A stretch of 34,364 bases of DNA, taken from NCBI GenBank assembly GCA_017430835.1, contig JAFRMD010000145.1:1-34364 (forward strand). Direction: 5' to 3'. Under the pieces are notes generated by a model. That model had not been told where the DNA came from. It did not search any database and saw only the letters and a program-made list of their open reading frames with translations. Position numbers and translations under genes: made by a program. Each line of letters starts with the position of its first letter. Positions within the stretch are counted from its first letter, which is position 1. This stretch comes from Methanosphaera sp. GTDB taxonomy: Archaea; Methanobacteriota; Methanobacteria; Methanobacteriales; Methanobacteriaceae. Positions 26,934 to 34,364 of the stretch are shown here, piece by piece.

Positions 26934-28127
26934 TTAAACATACCTATATGGATAACATTTATTGTTCTTATATTCTGTTTTAAGCCATCTTTTTAAAATC
27001 TGTTCCTTGATTGAATATGAACCATTACTATTATCTATTAAATTTAGTTTAGTTAGTTTTGTTAGATATTTACTCAATGATCCTGACTGAAGATTAACCT
27101 CATTAGCCAGTTCTTTTCTGCTCAATGCTTTATCTAAAAGTGCTATTATTATATCTTTTTCCTTATTCGATAATTTTATCCATATTGTAAATAAATGTTT
27201 AATCATGTAATATAAATTATTATCAAATGTTTCAACTATATCATCTTCTGTAAGGAGTATATTTTGAGGCAATTGATTAGCTAAAATATTTATATAATAA
27301 GGCAGTCCATTTGTACATTTAAAAAATCTTTCAAATGATTCTTCATTAAACTCAAGATATGGAGCCTTTTCTTCTAAATAATTTTTAACAGTAATTTTAT
27401 CAAATGGATTTAAATGTTGAGTTATCATTCTACCCCCAAATATTCCATTACTGCTTACAATATCATAAATTAATTGATCATCAATACTCATTGAACCAGT
27501 TAAAACATATCCCACATTATTCTGGTTTTGTATATTTCCACGAAAAGTCCATAAAAAAGAATTCATATCTTCATCCAGTTCTCGTACAACCTGAAATTCA
27601 TCTATTAAAACTATAACTCCTTTTATTTTATCAGTATTATTTTGATATATCTCTTGAGGCAAATTTAGTACAAAATCAACCAAATGATTCAAATCATCTT
27701 CTGCAGTTAGTAATGGCAAAGGAATGTCCTTTACTGTGACAATATCCTTAATTTGTATATTTTTGGTTTTTAACCATTTATTTACCCGAGTTGTGATTGT
27801 TTTTACTTTACTTTTACTACATTCCCTTAATATTTCATCATAGTAATGTTTCATTAAATCATCAATAAGTAGCTTACCTCTTTGAAAAGAGTTGGAAGTT
27901 GAGAAATCACATAAAATTACCAAAAATCCCTCTTTTATCAAATCATCCTTAACTTTATTTAAAAACACTGTTTTTCCAACGCCTCTTATCCCTGTTAATA
28001 ACATTTCAGGAGCATTGGCATCTTCTGTTGTTTTTAATATTGATTTAATTGTGGAAAGTTCCTTATTCCGATTATAAAACTCTTCATCAGACAATTTATT
28101 TCTAGTACCCCATGGTAACTTTTTCAT
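26934..28127 (-). CDS. Archaeal ATPase with C-terminal winged helix (copy 1)
   Basis: A 397-residue P-loop ATPase. Walker A is GIRGVGKT (residues 46-53) and Walker B with sensor VLIDEFQV (Asp176, Glu177). GSMSIDD fits sensor 1. The last 80 residues form a winged helix (LSRKELANEVNLQSGSLSKY). The protein belongs with archaeal-type ATPases of the ATPase_2/STAND-like group, which are expanded in methanogens and have no settled function. A paralogue lies at 32655-33836, with which it shares order and motifs up to the very C-terminus (LKxWLK...YP). GGTGAT (28136-28141) is the ribosome site. A 47-bp period array lies right upstream, and a methylase remnant right downstream. Confidence 0.85.
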   Translation of the reverse strand: MKKLPWGTRNKLSDEEFYNRNKELSTIKSILKTTEDANAPEMLLTGIRGVGKTVFLNKVKDDLIKEGFLVILCDFSTSNSFQRGKLLIDDLMKHYYDEILRECSKSKVKTITTRVNKWLKTKNIQIKDIVTVKDIPLPLLTAEDDLNHLVDFVLNLPQEIYQNNTDKIKGVIVLIDEFQVVRELDEDMNSFLWTFRGNIQNQNNVGYVLTGSMSIDDQLIYDIVSSNGIFGGRMITQHLNPFDKITVKNYLEEKAPYLEFNEESFERFFKCTNGLPYYINILANQLPQNILLTEDDIVETFDNNLYYMIKHLFTIWIKLSNKEKDIIIALLDKALSRKELANEVNLQSGSLSKYLTKLTKLNLIDNSNGSYSIKEQILKRWLKTEYKNNKCYPYRYV

Positions 28128-28151
28128 AAATAATCATCACCATTCTTTTAT

Positions 28152-28278
28152 GTATTATATAATACAGTTTGTATTACATTATATATAAATTCTCTTTAGT
28201 ATTACATAATACAATAGGGATTACATTATACTGATATTCCAAATGATATTACATAATACAAAATAGATTATAAAATAA
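28152..28278. repeat. Tandem array of 47-bp period with palindromes before ATPase copy 1
   Basis: A 14-bp palindromic motif, consensus GTATTACATAATAC, occurs at 28152, 28171, 28199, 28218, 28246 and, degenerate, at 28265. The steps are exactly 19, 28, 19, 28 and 19 bp, so the unit is 47 bp with two sites each. The copies at 28152 and 28199 are perfect inverted repeats (the first with T-A changes in the centre). The array starts about 10 bp upstream of the ATPase ribosome site. It looks like an autoregulatory operator array or an iteron set. The remaining DNA to 28477 shows no gene. Confidence 0.8.
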
Positions 28279-28477
28279 TTTAATAAATCAAAGAGTACTC
28301 TACATTAACGAAAAAAAAGCTTATTTCTTCTCATTTTACTTAATAAATTCTTATCACCTGTTTTATTAATTTATATAATTAGAATATGATTAAAACTACA
28401 ATTCAATACGTTTTTTATCATTTTAAATATTTTTCATGATAATATCAACCATAACATTCCCCATTTTAGAATCGCTA

Positions 28478-29707
28478 CTATAATGTATCATCCTTTAAAA
28501 ATTGAATAATATTCATATGTTTTATTCCTTCTCTTGAAAAATCAAATTCATCCATACTTAAAATATATTTTTCATAATTGTCCCTTATATCCAACAAAGG
28601 ATTTATCTCTCTTTTTAATGTTTTTTCATCTGCTAAAATGTAACTTACTTGAATGTATAATTTTTTATTTCTTTTAGTGCATACAAAATCAACTTCTTTT
28701 GTACCGACCTTACCTATTTTGATATTATAATCTCTTCTTAATAATTCAATGTATACTATAGTTTCTAAGATCCTAGGAATCCACTTATTATTTTCATCTA
28801 TTAATGCTTGATGAAAACCATGATCAGTTACATAATATTTATCTTCAGTTTTTAATTCTTTTTTACCTATTAAATCCTCACGCCTTACTCTATTTACAAA
28901 TAATGCTTCTTGGAGGTACTCAGTATAATTGTTTAACGTTTCATAATCAATCTTATAATTTTCATTTTTAAGATATTTAATAATACTTTTTTTCGAAAAT
29001 GTTTGACCAGTAGAATTAATCAGGTAACGTATGAATCGTTTGAATAAATCAATCTTCTTAATAGCATGTCTAGACAAAATATCCTCCATTATTATCGAAT
29101 TATAAATATCTTTCAATGCTTTTTCTTTTTTATCACCAACAGTTAAATCCAGTAATCCAGGCATTCCACCAAACTGTAAATACTCCTCAAAATATTGTTT
29201 TTCATTTTCATAATTTAATTCAACACCATTTTCTTCATGAAATTTTAGTATTTCCTTAAACGAAAAAGGATAAACAGGTATTTCTATGTATCTTCCTGCC
29301 AATAAAGTTGATAATTCAGTAGATAAAAGCTTAGAGTTTGAACCAGTTATGTAAATATCACAATCCAATGACACCCTATAACCATTGATACTTTTCTCCC
29401 ATTTATCAACTTGTTGAATTTCATCAATTAAAATATATATTTTACCGGATAAATCCTTTGTCTTCGAATAAATAATTTCATCCAATTGCTTATAATTTTT
29501 TATATCATAATATTTTGGAGATTCAAGAGATATATAAATAATATTTTCTTCCGGAACACCCATTTCTTTGAATTCTTCAATAAAACTTAACATAAGATAT
29601 GTTTTTCCAGTTCTTCTCATACCAATAAATACTTTCACAAAATCTGATTCCAATAATTCATGAAGATCTTGAATATACTTAACTCTTTTAATAATCAATT
29701 CAATCAC
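28478..29707 (-). CDS. AAA_14/DUF4143 ATPase
   Basis: A 409-residue protein of the common AAA_14 plus DUF4143 architecture. The N-terminal ATPase has Walker A GMRRTGKT (residues 29-36), Walker B YILIDEIQQ and the family-typical ITGSNSKLLS and LAGRYIEIPVYPFSF. The C-terminal DUF4143 part resembles a PD-(D/E)XK fold, with EVDFVCTKRNKKLYIQVSY. These ATPases are widespread, often mobile, in archaea and gut bacteria; their function is unknown. The start is a GTG at 29707; a TTG at 29698, preceded by GTGAT, is a serious alternative. The gene lies inside the island between the first ATPase and the broken restriction gene. Confidence 0.88.
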   Translation of the reverse strand: MIELIIKRVKYIQDLHELLESDFVKVFIGMRRTGKTYLMLSFIEEFKEMGVPEENIIYISLESPKYYDIKNYKQLDEIIYSKTKDLSGKIYILIDEIQQVDKWEKSINGYRVSLDCDIYITGSNSKLLSTELSTLLAGRYIEIPVYPFSFKEILKFHEENGVELNYENEKQYFEEYLQFGGMPGLLDLTVGDKKEKALKDIYNSIIMEDILSRHAIKKIDLFKRFIRYLINSTGQTFSKKSIIKYLKNENYKIDYETLNNYTEYLQEALFVNRVRREDLIGKKELKTEDKYYVTDHGFHQALIDENNKWIPRILETIVYIELLRRDYNIKIGKVGTKEVDFVCTKRNKKLYIQVSYILADEKTLKREINPLLDIRDNYEKYILSMDEFDFSREGIKHMNIIQFLKDDTL

Positions 29708-29725
29708 TTATACTATGAAATTAAT

Positions 29726-29739
29726 GTATTATATTATAT
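29726..29739 (-). promoter_or_regulatory. Single copy of the ATPase-array motif before the AAA_14 gene
   Basis: GTATTATATTATAT differs from the 28171 copy (GTATTACATTATAT) at one position. It sits about 20 bp upstream of the AAA_14 start. It may be a binding site of the same factor or simply a TATA-rich promoter; the AT background makes chance similarity possible. Confidence 0.3.
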
Positions 29740-29834
29740 CCCAAACAACATATATAATTATGGGTAAAACCAGAAAAGAATTAAAAATAAATAAAAATTA
29801 AAAGTTTATTCTTAAATTATAAATAAAAATAAAT

Positions 29835-29858
29835 AAATTCAAAGTGTACTTTGAATTT
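29835..29858. terminator. 11-bp perfect hairpin between the restriction gene and AAA_14
   Basis: AAATTCAAAGT (29835-29845) and ACTTTGAATTT (29848-29858) are exact reverse complements with GT between them. On the minus strand it lies about 70 bp after the restriction gene stop, between T-rich stretches, so it probably ends that transcript. It is the strongest short stem I noted in the window outside the arrays. Confidence 0.55.
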
Positions 29859-29929
29859 TAAAAAAATAGTGAAAAAAAATAACAACACATACAAAAGAAA
29901 TAACCACATTATTCAAAGTTTTCACTTAA

Positions 29930-32635
29930 TTATGATTCCACATAATTAGAATATAAATCAAACAAGAATTTCATACGTTCCTCATTATTTCTAAAAGGTT
30001 TATTCTGATAACACTTGTCAACAATAGTATCCAATTGTTGGTGTGTTTTCTTTAAATCAGGAGGCATTAACAATGGATCATATAAATTTGCTAGTGTATC
30101 ATCATATTTTTCCCTAATTTCTAGTAATTCATCAACTTTAGCTCTGATTTTATCTTTTAAATCATCTTTAACATCAGTTTGGAATGGATAATTATTGTAA
30201 ACCAAAGTATTAGAATATCTATAATCACCTTTTAATCGTCCACAGACATACCTCATCCAAGTCATGTGCATCTTAGATGTAAGAATACCGAAAAGATATT
30301 TGTCATCTGAACTTATCAAAGAAACCGTATTATTTGAAATAATATCTTTGTCCACAAAGCTTAATGGAATATAATCCCTATTTTCAGAAGTAGTTAATGG
30401 AATAACAATATAATCTGTTTTAGGTTGCCTAATTTCTGCAAATAATGTAGGATACTCAGCTTTTTTTGTGTTTGCTTTCTAGAACTTGCTAATCTAAACG
30501 CTTTAACTTTTTCTATTCGTTCTGATAATATTTTAGAATTCTTAATATCTGCTGGTTTAGCACCATCTAACCATAAACACCACCTATTACCACCATTTAA
30601 AAATTCTTTTGCACTTATTAGTGGTTTAATATATTTTTTTATATTTGGTTCCTTTTTTAATAAAATACCTTTTTCTTCATCAGTTAATATTAAATTTCCA
30701 CCATCATTAGGCATACTACCAAATTTTATTGGTTCGATATTACAGATAGGTTTTCTTCTTATTTCTAAAATCACATTATCATATTCTAATAAATAATTAT
30801 TTATTTTTTTAACTTCATGTTTAACAGGTAATGAATCTGGTTTTTCATAAGTGAACAAATATTTAGTCTTTTGATTGTATAAACTAAAACCAATTATTAC
30901 TACATATACTCCTGCCTTTTTCTTTACTTCATTTCCCCATTTAAATGATTGATGAGCAAAATTTATATATATTCCATAATCTTCCAGTAATATTTTCCAT
31001 AATAATACTGCTTGTTCTCCTTGAATTATACTGTTTGTAGATACAAATCCAACCTGTATTTGAGTATTTTGGATGTATTCTACTGCTTTCTTATACCAGC
31101 AAGTCACATAGTCTAATATTCCTATTTTTTTATACCCCTCGAAAACTTTTTTAACATCTTCTTTCTGTTCTTTAGTTTGTAATTGCTTTCCAACAAATGG
31201 TGGGTTTCCTAATACATACACATCATCTGTTGGTTCAATTATTTCTTTCCAATCTGTTTGTAATGCATTAATGTTATATATGTTTACTGATGATTTTAGT
31301 GGTAGGTCTGTTTGGTCTATATTGAATTTTCTTTTGTATTTCTGGTTCATCTGATGTTCTACAATCCACATAGCTACTTGTGCTATTTTTGATGGGAATT
31401 CTTCTATTTCTATTCCATAAAAGTTTTCAAGTTTTTCTTGTTATGTCTCCTGCAAAGTAATGTGTTAATGATGATTGTCCTTCAACTCGTAATGTTTGAA
31501 GTATTTCATATTCCAGTAATCTTAACTCCCTATAGGATATGATGAGAAAATTTCCACTTCCACATGCCGGATCAAATATTTTGATTTTACCTAGTTTATC
31601 TTGTAGTTTTTCAAGTTTTTGTGGATTTCTTTTTGATTTGTTATATTCATCCCAAAGTTCATTCATGAACAATGAGTTAATTACCTTTTTTACATTTGTT
31701 TCACTAGTAAAATGTGCTCCTAATTCTCTTCTTAATTCTTCATCCATAATGTTTTGAAAGATTGATCCAAATATAGCTGGTGATATTTCACTCCAATCAA
31801 ATTCACATGTTTTTATTAGTGATTTTTTCATTTTAGATGTGAAATTTGGTGGAGATATTCTTTCATCAAATAGTTTTCCATTAACATATGGAAATGCTTT
31901 TAAGTATTCTGGTAAACTATTTTGTCTTTCGTTTTCGGGTAAGTTTAATGTACTGAATAATTTTTGTATTTTTTCTCCAAGATCATCATCTTTAAATCTG
32001 TTTATGTAATCATAAAACTGGTTTGGTTTGAATATTCCTGTATCCTCTGCATATAAACAGAATATTATTCGTATCAAAAATAATTCTAGGTAATGCCCAG
32101 TATAATTGTCTTCTTTTAGTGCATCATGTAATTGTGCCATTATTTCAGATGCTTTTATATTCAGTTCTTCTTGTTTGAATGTTGTTTTAATACCATCAGA
32201 GTATATGAATTTGAATATTTGTATTTTTTCTCGCAACTGATCTATTATTATTTCTTAGTATGAAACTCATTTTTGAAATCTATTAATCTTATGTTTTCAA
32301 AGTCTGAAACTATAATATATCTCGGTTTTTCATGTTTTTTTGGTAATGAATTGTAATAGTCAATTGCTTGTTCAAATGCTTTATCCAAGTCTTTTCCTAA
32401 GGATTTATGTTCGATTATTAAGTGATTTCTCCAATAGTAGTCTATGAATCCTGGTTTTCCTGTGCTTTCCCTTACTACTGGAAATTCAAATTCTCCTACA
32501 TGATTTGCATCTACTCCAAAAAATGTCAAAGAAGTCTTTCCAGTAACTTTGTGCTTCTCCTTTTTCATATTTATCCGATTTATGTTTTTTTATGAAATTA
32601 TCTGCACGATATTTCATTTCATCATTACTTAACAT
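29930..32635 (-). pseudogene. MmeI-like restriction-methylation gene with four frameshifts
   Basis: If joined across four one-base shifts this encodes about 900 residues, the normal size of MmeI-type single-chain enzymes. The start ATG at 32635 follows GGTGG. Order: N-terminal nuclease domain (FIDYYWRNHLIIEHKS), helical spacer, N6-adenine methylase with FDPACGSGNF (motif I) and LGNPPFVGK (motif IV), target-recognition region (EIRQPKTDYIVIP, ENRDYIPLSF) and C-terminus ending LYSNYVES. Breaks: extra T in T6 (32518-32523); a lost base near 32250-32262; an extra A in A5 (31432-31436, plus-strand T); a lost A in A7 (30461-30467). Between breaks there are no stops, so decay is recent, or the breaks are reversible or sequence errors. 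It follows an intact ATPase gene by 19 bp. Confidence 0.85.
30461..30467 (-). other. A AAA AAG slippery-type heptamer at the last frameshift
   Basis: On the minus strand the broken restriction gene reads CAA AAA AAG CTG in the upstream frame. The last seven bases before CTG, A-AAA-AAG, form the classical -1 slippery heptamer. A -1 shift there gives AAA GCT GAG TAT and continues into the conserved QKKAEYPTLFAEIRQPK without loss. The same place is an A7 homopolymer, so transcript slippage or a one-base deletion are equally good explanations. Confidence 0.5.
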
Positions 32636-32654
32636 AATACCACCTTTTTTTATG

Positions 32655-33836
32655 TTACTCCGGATAATAACCTTCTGTTTCTTTTTTATATTTTAACCAT
32701 GATTTTAACATTTGATCAGTTATTTCATAGTTTTTATCAATATATTCTATTATTCCTTTATTTTGTAACGTTTCAAGATATTTTATTACTGTTCCTTTTG
32801 AGTAGGGTACATTTTTGATTAGTTCGGTTAATGTTATTTTTCCAGTATCCATAACTGTTTTTACAATTGTTTTTTCTTTAGTATTGAGTGTTCCCCATAC
32901 TCTTAACCATATTACGGCTATTTGATCAATTTTTAATACGAAAATTTCTTTGATTAATGAATCATCGTAAGTCTCAATTGCATCCAGAACATTTGCAAAA
33001 CTGTTAATATATGCAGGAATACCTTGTGTACATTTGTAAAATCTATCAAATCCTTCTTTTGTGAAATTTAAACCATTAGTCATCTCATTCATATAGTTTT
33101 TCGTTTCTTCTTCAGAAAATGGATCAATATTTACTTGTATCATCCTTCCTCCAAAAGCTCCTGTCTGTCCATTTATCATTTCAATTATATCACTCGTTCT
33201 GGAAATGGAACCTGCAAATATATAACTAACACTATCTTGTGTCTGTGAAAAGCTTCTTATCAACCAAAAAAAGCTTTCAGGATTATCTAATTTTTTTAAT
33301 AATTGAAATTCATCAAATACTATGATAAAACCCTTGATTTCATCGGATAAATCAGCTATTTTTTGTGGTAATTCCATAGTAAATTTACTTAAAGTACTAT
33401 AATTATCTTTGATTTCATGAAGAGGAATATTAAAAATATCATTTCCTTTAGTAAAATCATAATTTGTTAGAGGTAACTGTTTTACTTGGTTAATTAATTC
33501 ATCCTTAATCTTATCAAATGATTCATGTTCAGTTAATGAACTATTAATCCCATTTAATAACTCTTTTAGAACATCATTTTCCGTAATTATACCCCATTTT
33601 TTAGCATATACTTTTGATAAATCCAAATATACTGTTAAGATTTGATCTGGTTGTTCATTTAATAATTTCTTTAGTAAAAATGTTTTTCCTACCCCTCTAT
33701 ATCCTGTTATTAATAATTGAAATGGAATATTTTCATTAAGTGAATTTATGTAAAAATTCAATAATTTAATATCCTTTTTACGATTGTAAAAATATTTATC
33801 TATATCTGTAGGTACATTTAATGGAAGCATAACCAT
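32655..33836 (-). CDS. Archaeal ATPase with C-terminal winged helix (copy 2)
   Basis: A 393-residue paralogue of the ATPase at 26934-28127. Walker A is GYRGVGKT (residues 45-52), Walker B IVFDEFQL (Asp175, Glu176), followed by FAGSISR and a winged helix near residues 310-380 (TELIKNVPYSKGTVIKYLET). GTGAT three bases before the ATG fixes the start. The stop lies 19 bp before the restriction gene start on the same strand, giving a two-gene unit. Family function is unknown; the neighbourhood suggests either control of, or cooperation with, the restriction enzyme, or a mobile-island ATPase. The upstream region is AT-rich with weaker repeats. Confidence 0.85.
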   Translation of the reverse strand: MVMLPLNVPTDIDKYFYNRKKDIKLLNFYINSLNENIPFQLLITGYRGVGKTFLLKKLLNEQPDQILTVYLDLSKVYAKKWGIITENDVLKELLNGINSSLTEHESFDKIKDELINQVKQLPLTNYDFTKGNDIFNIPLHEIKDNYSTLSKFTMELPQKIADLSDEIKGFIIVFDEFQLLKKLDNPESFFWLIRSFSQTQDSVSYIFAGSISRTSDIIEMINGQTGAFGGRMIQVNIDPFSEEETKNYMNEMTNGLNFTKEGFDRFYKCTQGIPAYINSFANVLDAIETYDDSLIKEIFVLKIDQIAVIWLRVWGTLNTKEKTIVKTVMDTGKITLTELIKNVPYSKGTVIKYLETLQNKGIIEYIDKNYEITDQMLKSWLKYKKETEGYYPE

Positions 33837-34063
33837 ATTATCACTAACTTTAATTTCTAGTTAAAAATATATTTTTAACAATATATAATTATTTGGTAAA
33901 GTTCAAAAAAGTGAACTTATACTAAAAAAATATATTTATTGAAATAAAATAAAAAAATAAATTTGTATAAAAAAATAAACAAGTTTAAAAAATTATATTT
34001 TTCAAAGAAATTTAAAAATATGAACTTTTATAAAAAAATGAACTAAATCAAAAAATTAACCTC
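33837..34063. other. AT-rich promoter region of ATPase copy 2 with weak repeats
   Basis: An inverted repeat GTTCA-aaaaag-TGAAC lies at 33901-33916. Related strings, a TGAACTT-like start followed by a TATAAAAAAAT-like run, begin at 33912, 33958 and 34021. The first step is 46 bp, the second 63 bp. The similarity is limited and the DNA is of low complexity, so I do not claim an array like those before the other two paralogues. Confidence 0.35.
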
Positions 34064-34180
34064 TCATAGATTTAATGAAATATTTATCATTTTTGTATTC
34101 GTTAAATTATCTTCTTTGATAGCTAAATCTGTTAGTTTTTTATGTGTTTGTTTATTTATTATTATATTTGTTGTTTCCAT
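34064..34180 (-). CDS. 38-residue peptide, possibly ribbon-helix-helix antitoxin-like
   Basis: The peptide starts METTNIIINKQTHKKLTDLA and continues IKEDNLTNTKM. The pattern of a short strand followed by a T-H-x-K-L-x-x-L-A helix recalls the N-terminus of ribbon-helix-helix (CopG/Arc-type) DNA-binding proteins. The second helix is short, so the gene may be truncated (typical members are 45-80 residues). No partner toxin is visible, and no good ribosome site is present. It is on the same strand as, and upstream of, ATPase copy 2. This is a tentative call. Confidence 0.35.
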   Translation of the reverse strand: METTNIIINKQTHKKLTDLAIKEDNLTNTKMINISLNL

Positions 34181-34328
34181 ATTTGCACTTATATAATGTA
34201 TATGTAATATGCAACAAATTTTATATGTTATAACAAAAGAAATATAAGAAACAAAAAATAAATATATTAAAAAGAAGTTACACTTGCAATGTACCTCTGT
34301 AAACTAAATTATTAACAGGTTGGTGTAT

Positions 34329-34364
34329 ATGTCATCTATGATATTTGAATCTAAAAGACCCTTA
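34329..34364 (+). CDS. Start of a gene cut by the window edge
   Basis: GGTG (34322-34325) stands three bases before an ATG that opens MSSMIFESKRPL and runs off the right edge. The ribosome site and open frame support a real start. Only 12 codons are visible, so no product can be given. It is on the plus strand, opposite to the island genes. Confidence 0.4.
   Translation, partial: MSSMIFESKRPL

Noticed and set aside
26539..28278. CRISPR-like repeats
   Set aside because: The repeated units are tandem as a whole with no unique spacers of even size, and no cas gene is present.
28279..28477. Possible small gene behind a GGTGAT sequence on the minus strand
   Set aside because: No start codon at the right distance; the following frame gives fewer than ten codons.
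31427..32262. Programmed frameshifting at all four breaks
   Set aside because: Only the A7 site has a canonical slippery sequence; the others need +1 shifts or a slip beside a stop and fit plain indels better.
29930..32635. BREX/PglX or type I restriction system
   Set aside because: The domain order with an N-terminal FIDYYW...EHKS nuclease and the ENRDYIP region fits MmeI; no brx, hsdR or hsdS genes are nearby.
26256..34180. Insertion sequence or integrated plasmid or virus
   Set aside because: No transposase, integrase, tRNA-flanked attachment site or structural phage gene is seen.
1..34364. tRNA or rRNA genes
   Set aside because: No GC-rich cloverleaf-like island stands out in any intergenic stretch; a covariance-model scan would be decisive.

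Overview
The window reads as chromosomal DNA of a methanogenic archaeon. It encodes the F420-dependent methylene-H4MPT dehydrogenase Mtd, a Ni-sirohydrochlorin a,c-diamide synthase (coenzyme F430 pathway), NucS/EndoMS, an archaeal-type ThiI and an Lhr-type helicase. Many starts are preceded by the archaeal Shine-Dalgarno sequence GGTGAT or GGTGA. The DNA is extremely AT-rich and the gene set, including a methanobacterial-type O-antigen polymerase, points to Methanobacteriales. A Methanosphaera-like organism is my best guess, but this is inference; no rRNA or tRNA gene is visible to confirm it.

Layout. (1) 180-4025: divergent surface-polysaccharide genes (GT-B fold protein, polymerase, flippase). 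(2) 4045-6877: hisB, converging on a cfbB-mtd pair. (3) 7092-9675: a VWA/CoxE-like protein, thiI and a DUF3781-like protein. (4) 9679-12338: an FeS-containing GMC-like flavoprotein with a small membrane protein, divergent from nucS. (5) 12683-16634: a channel-like membrane protein, a ferredoxin/TIR-like pair, a Nit2-type amidase, a HEAT-repeat protein and a metallophosphoesterase. The last probably shares an operon with the lhr helicase (16643-19219). (6) 19349-22186: an AraC-family regulator, a sodium:solute symporter and a 37-residue membrane peptide overlapping the symporter stop, with an operator-like 11-bp direct repeat before the symporter. (7) 22371-26255: Mn-dependent pyrophosphatase, Ppx/GppA, two tautomerases, an unusual ferredoxin and a Dus enzyme.

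(8) 26256-34180 is an accessory island, almost all on the minus strand. It has two intact paralogous archaeal ATPases with C-terminal winged helices and an AAA_14/DUF4143 ATPase. It also has an MmeI-like restriction-methylation gene interrupted by four single-base frameshifts, and two gene remnants not obvious from ORF calling: the N-terminus of a third ATPase paralogue whose start codon appears mutated to ACG, and the C-terminus of a second restriction-type methylase.

In this island an ATPase gene is twice followed, within about 20 bp, by a methylase gene or its remnant. Two members of the ATPase family (one live, one dead) have a private tandem array of period 46 or 47 bp with palindromic cores, starting about 10 bp upstream of the Shine-Dalgarno sequence. 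This repeated arrangement of self-specific operator or iteron array, wHTH ATPase and methylase is the best candidate in the window for an undescribed system. The rest is mostly ordinary methanogen housekeeping.
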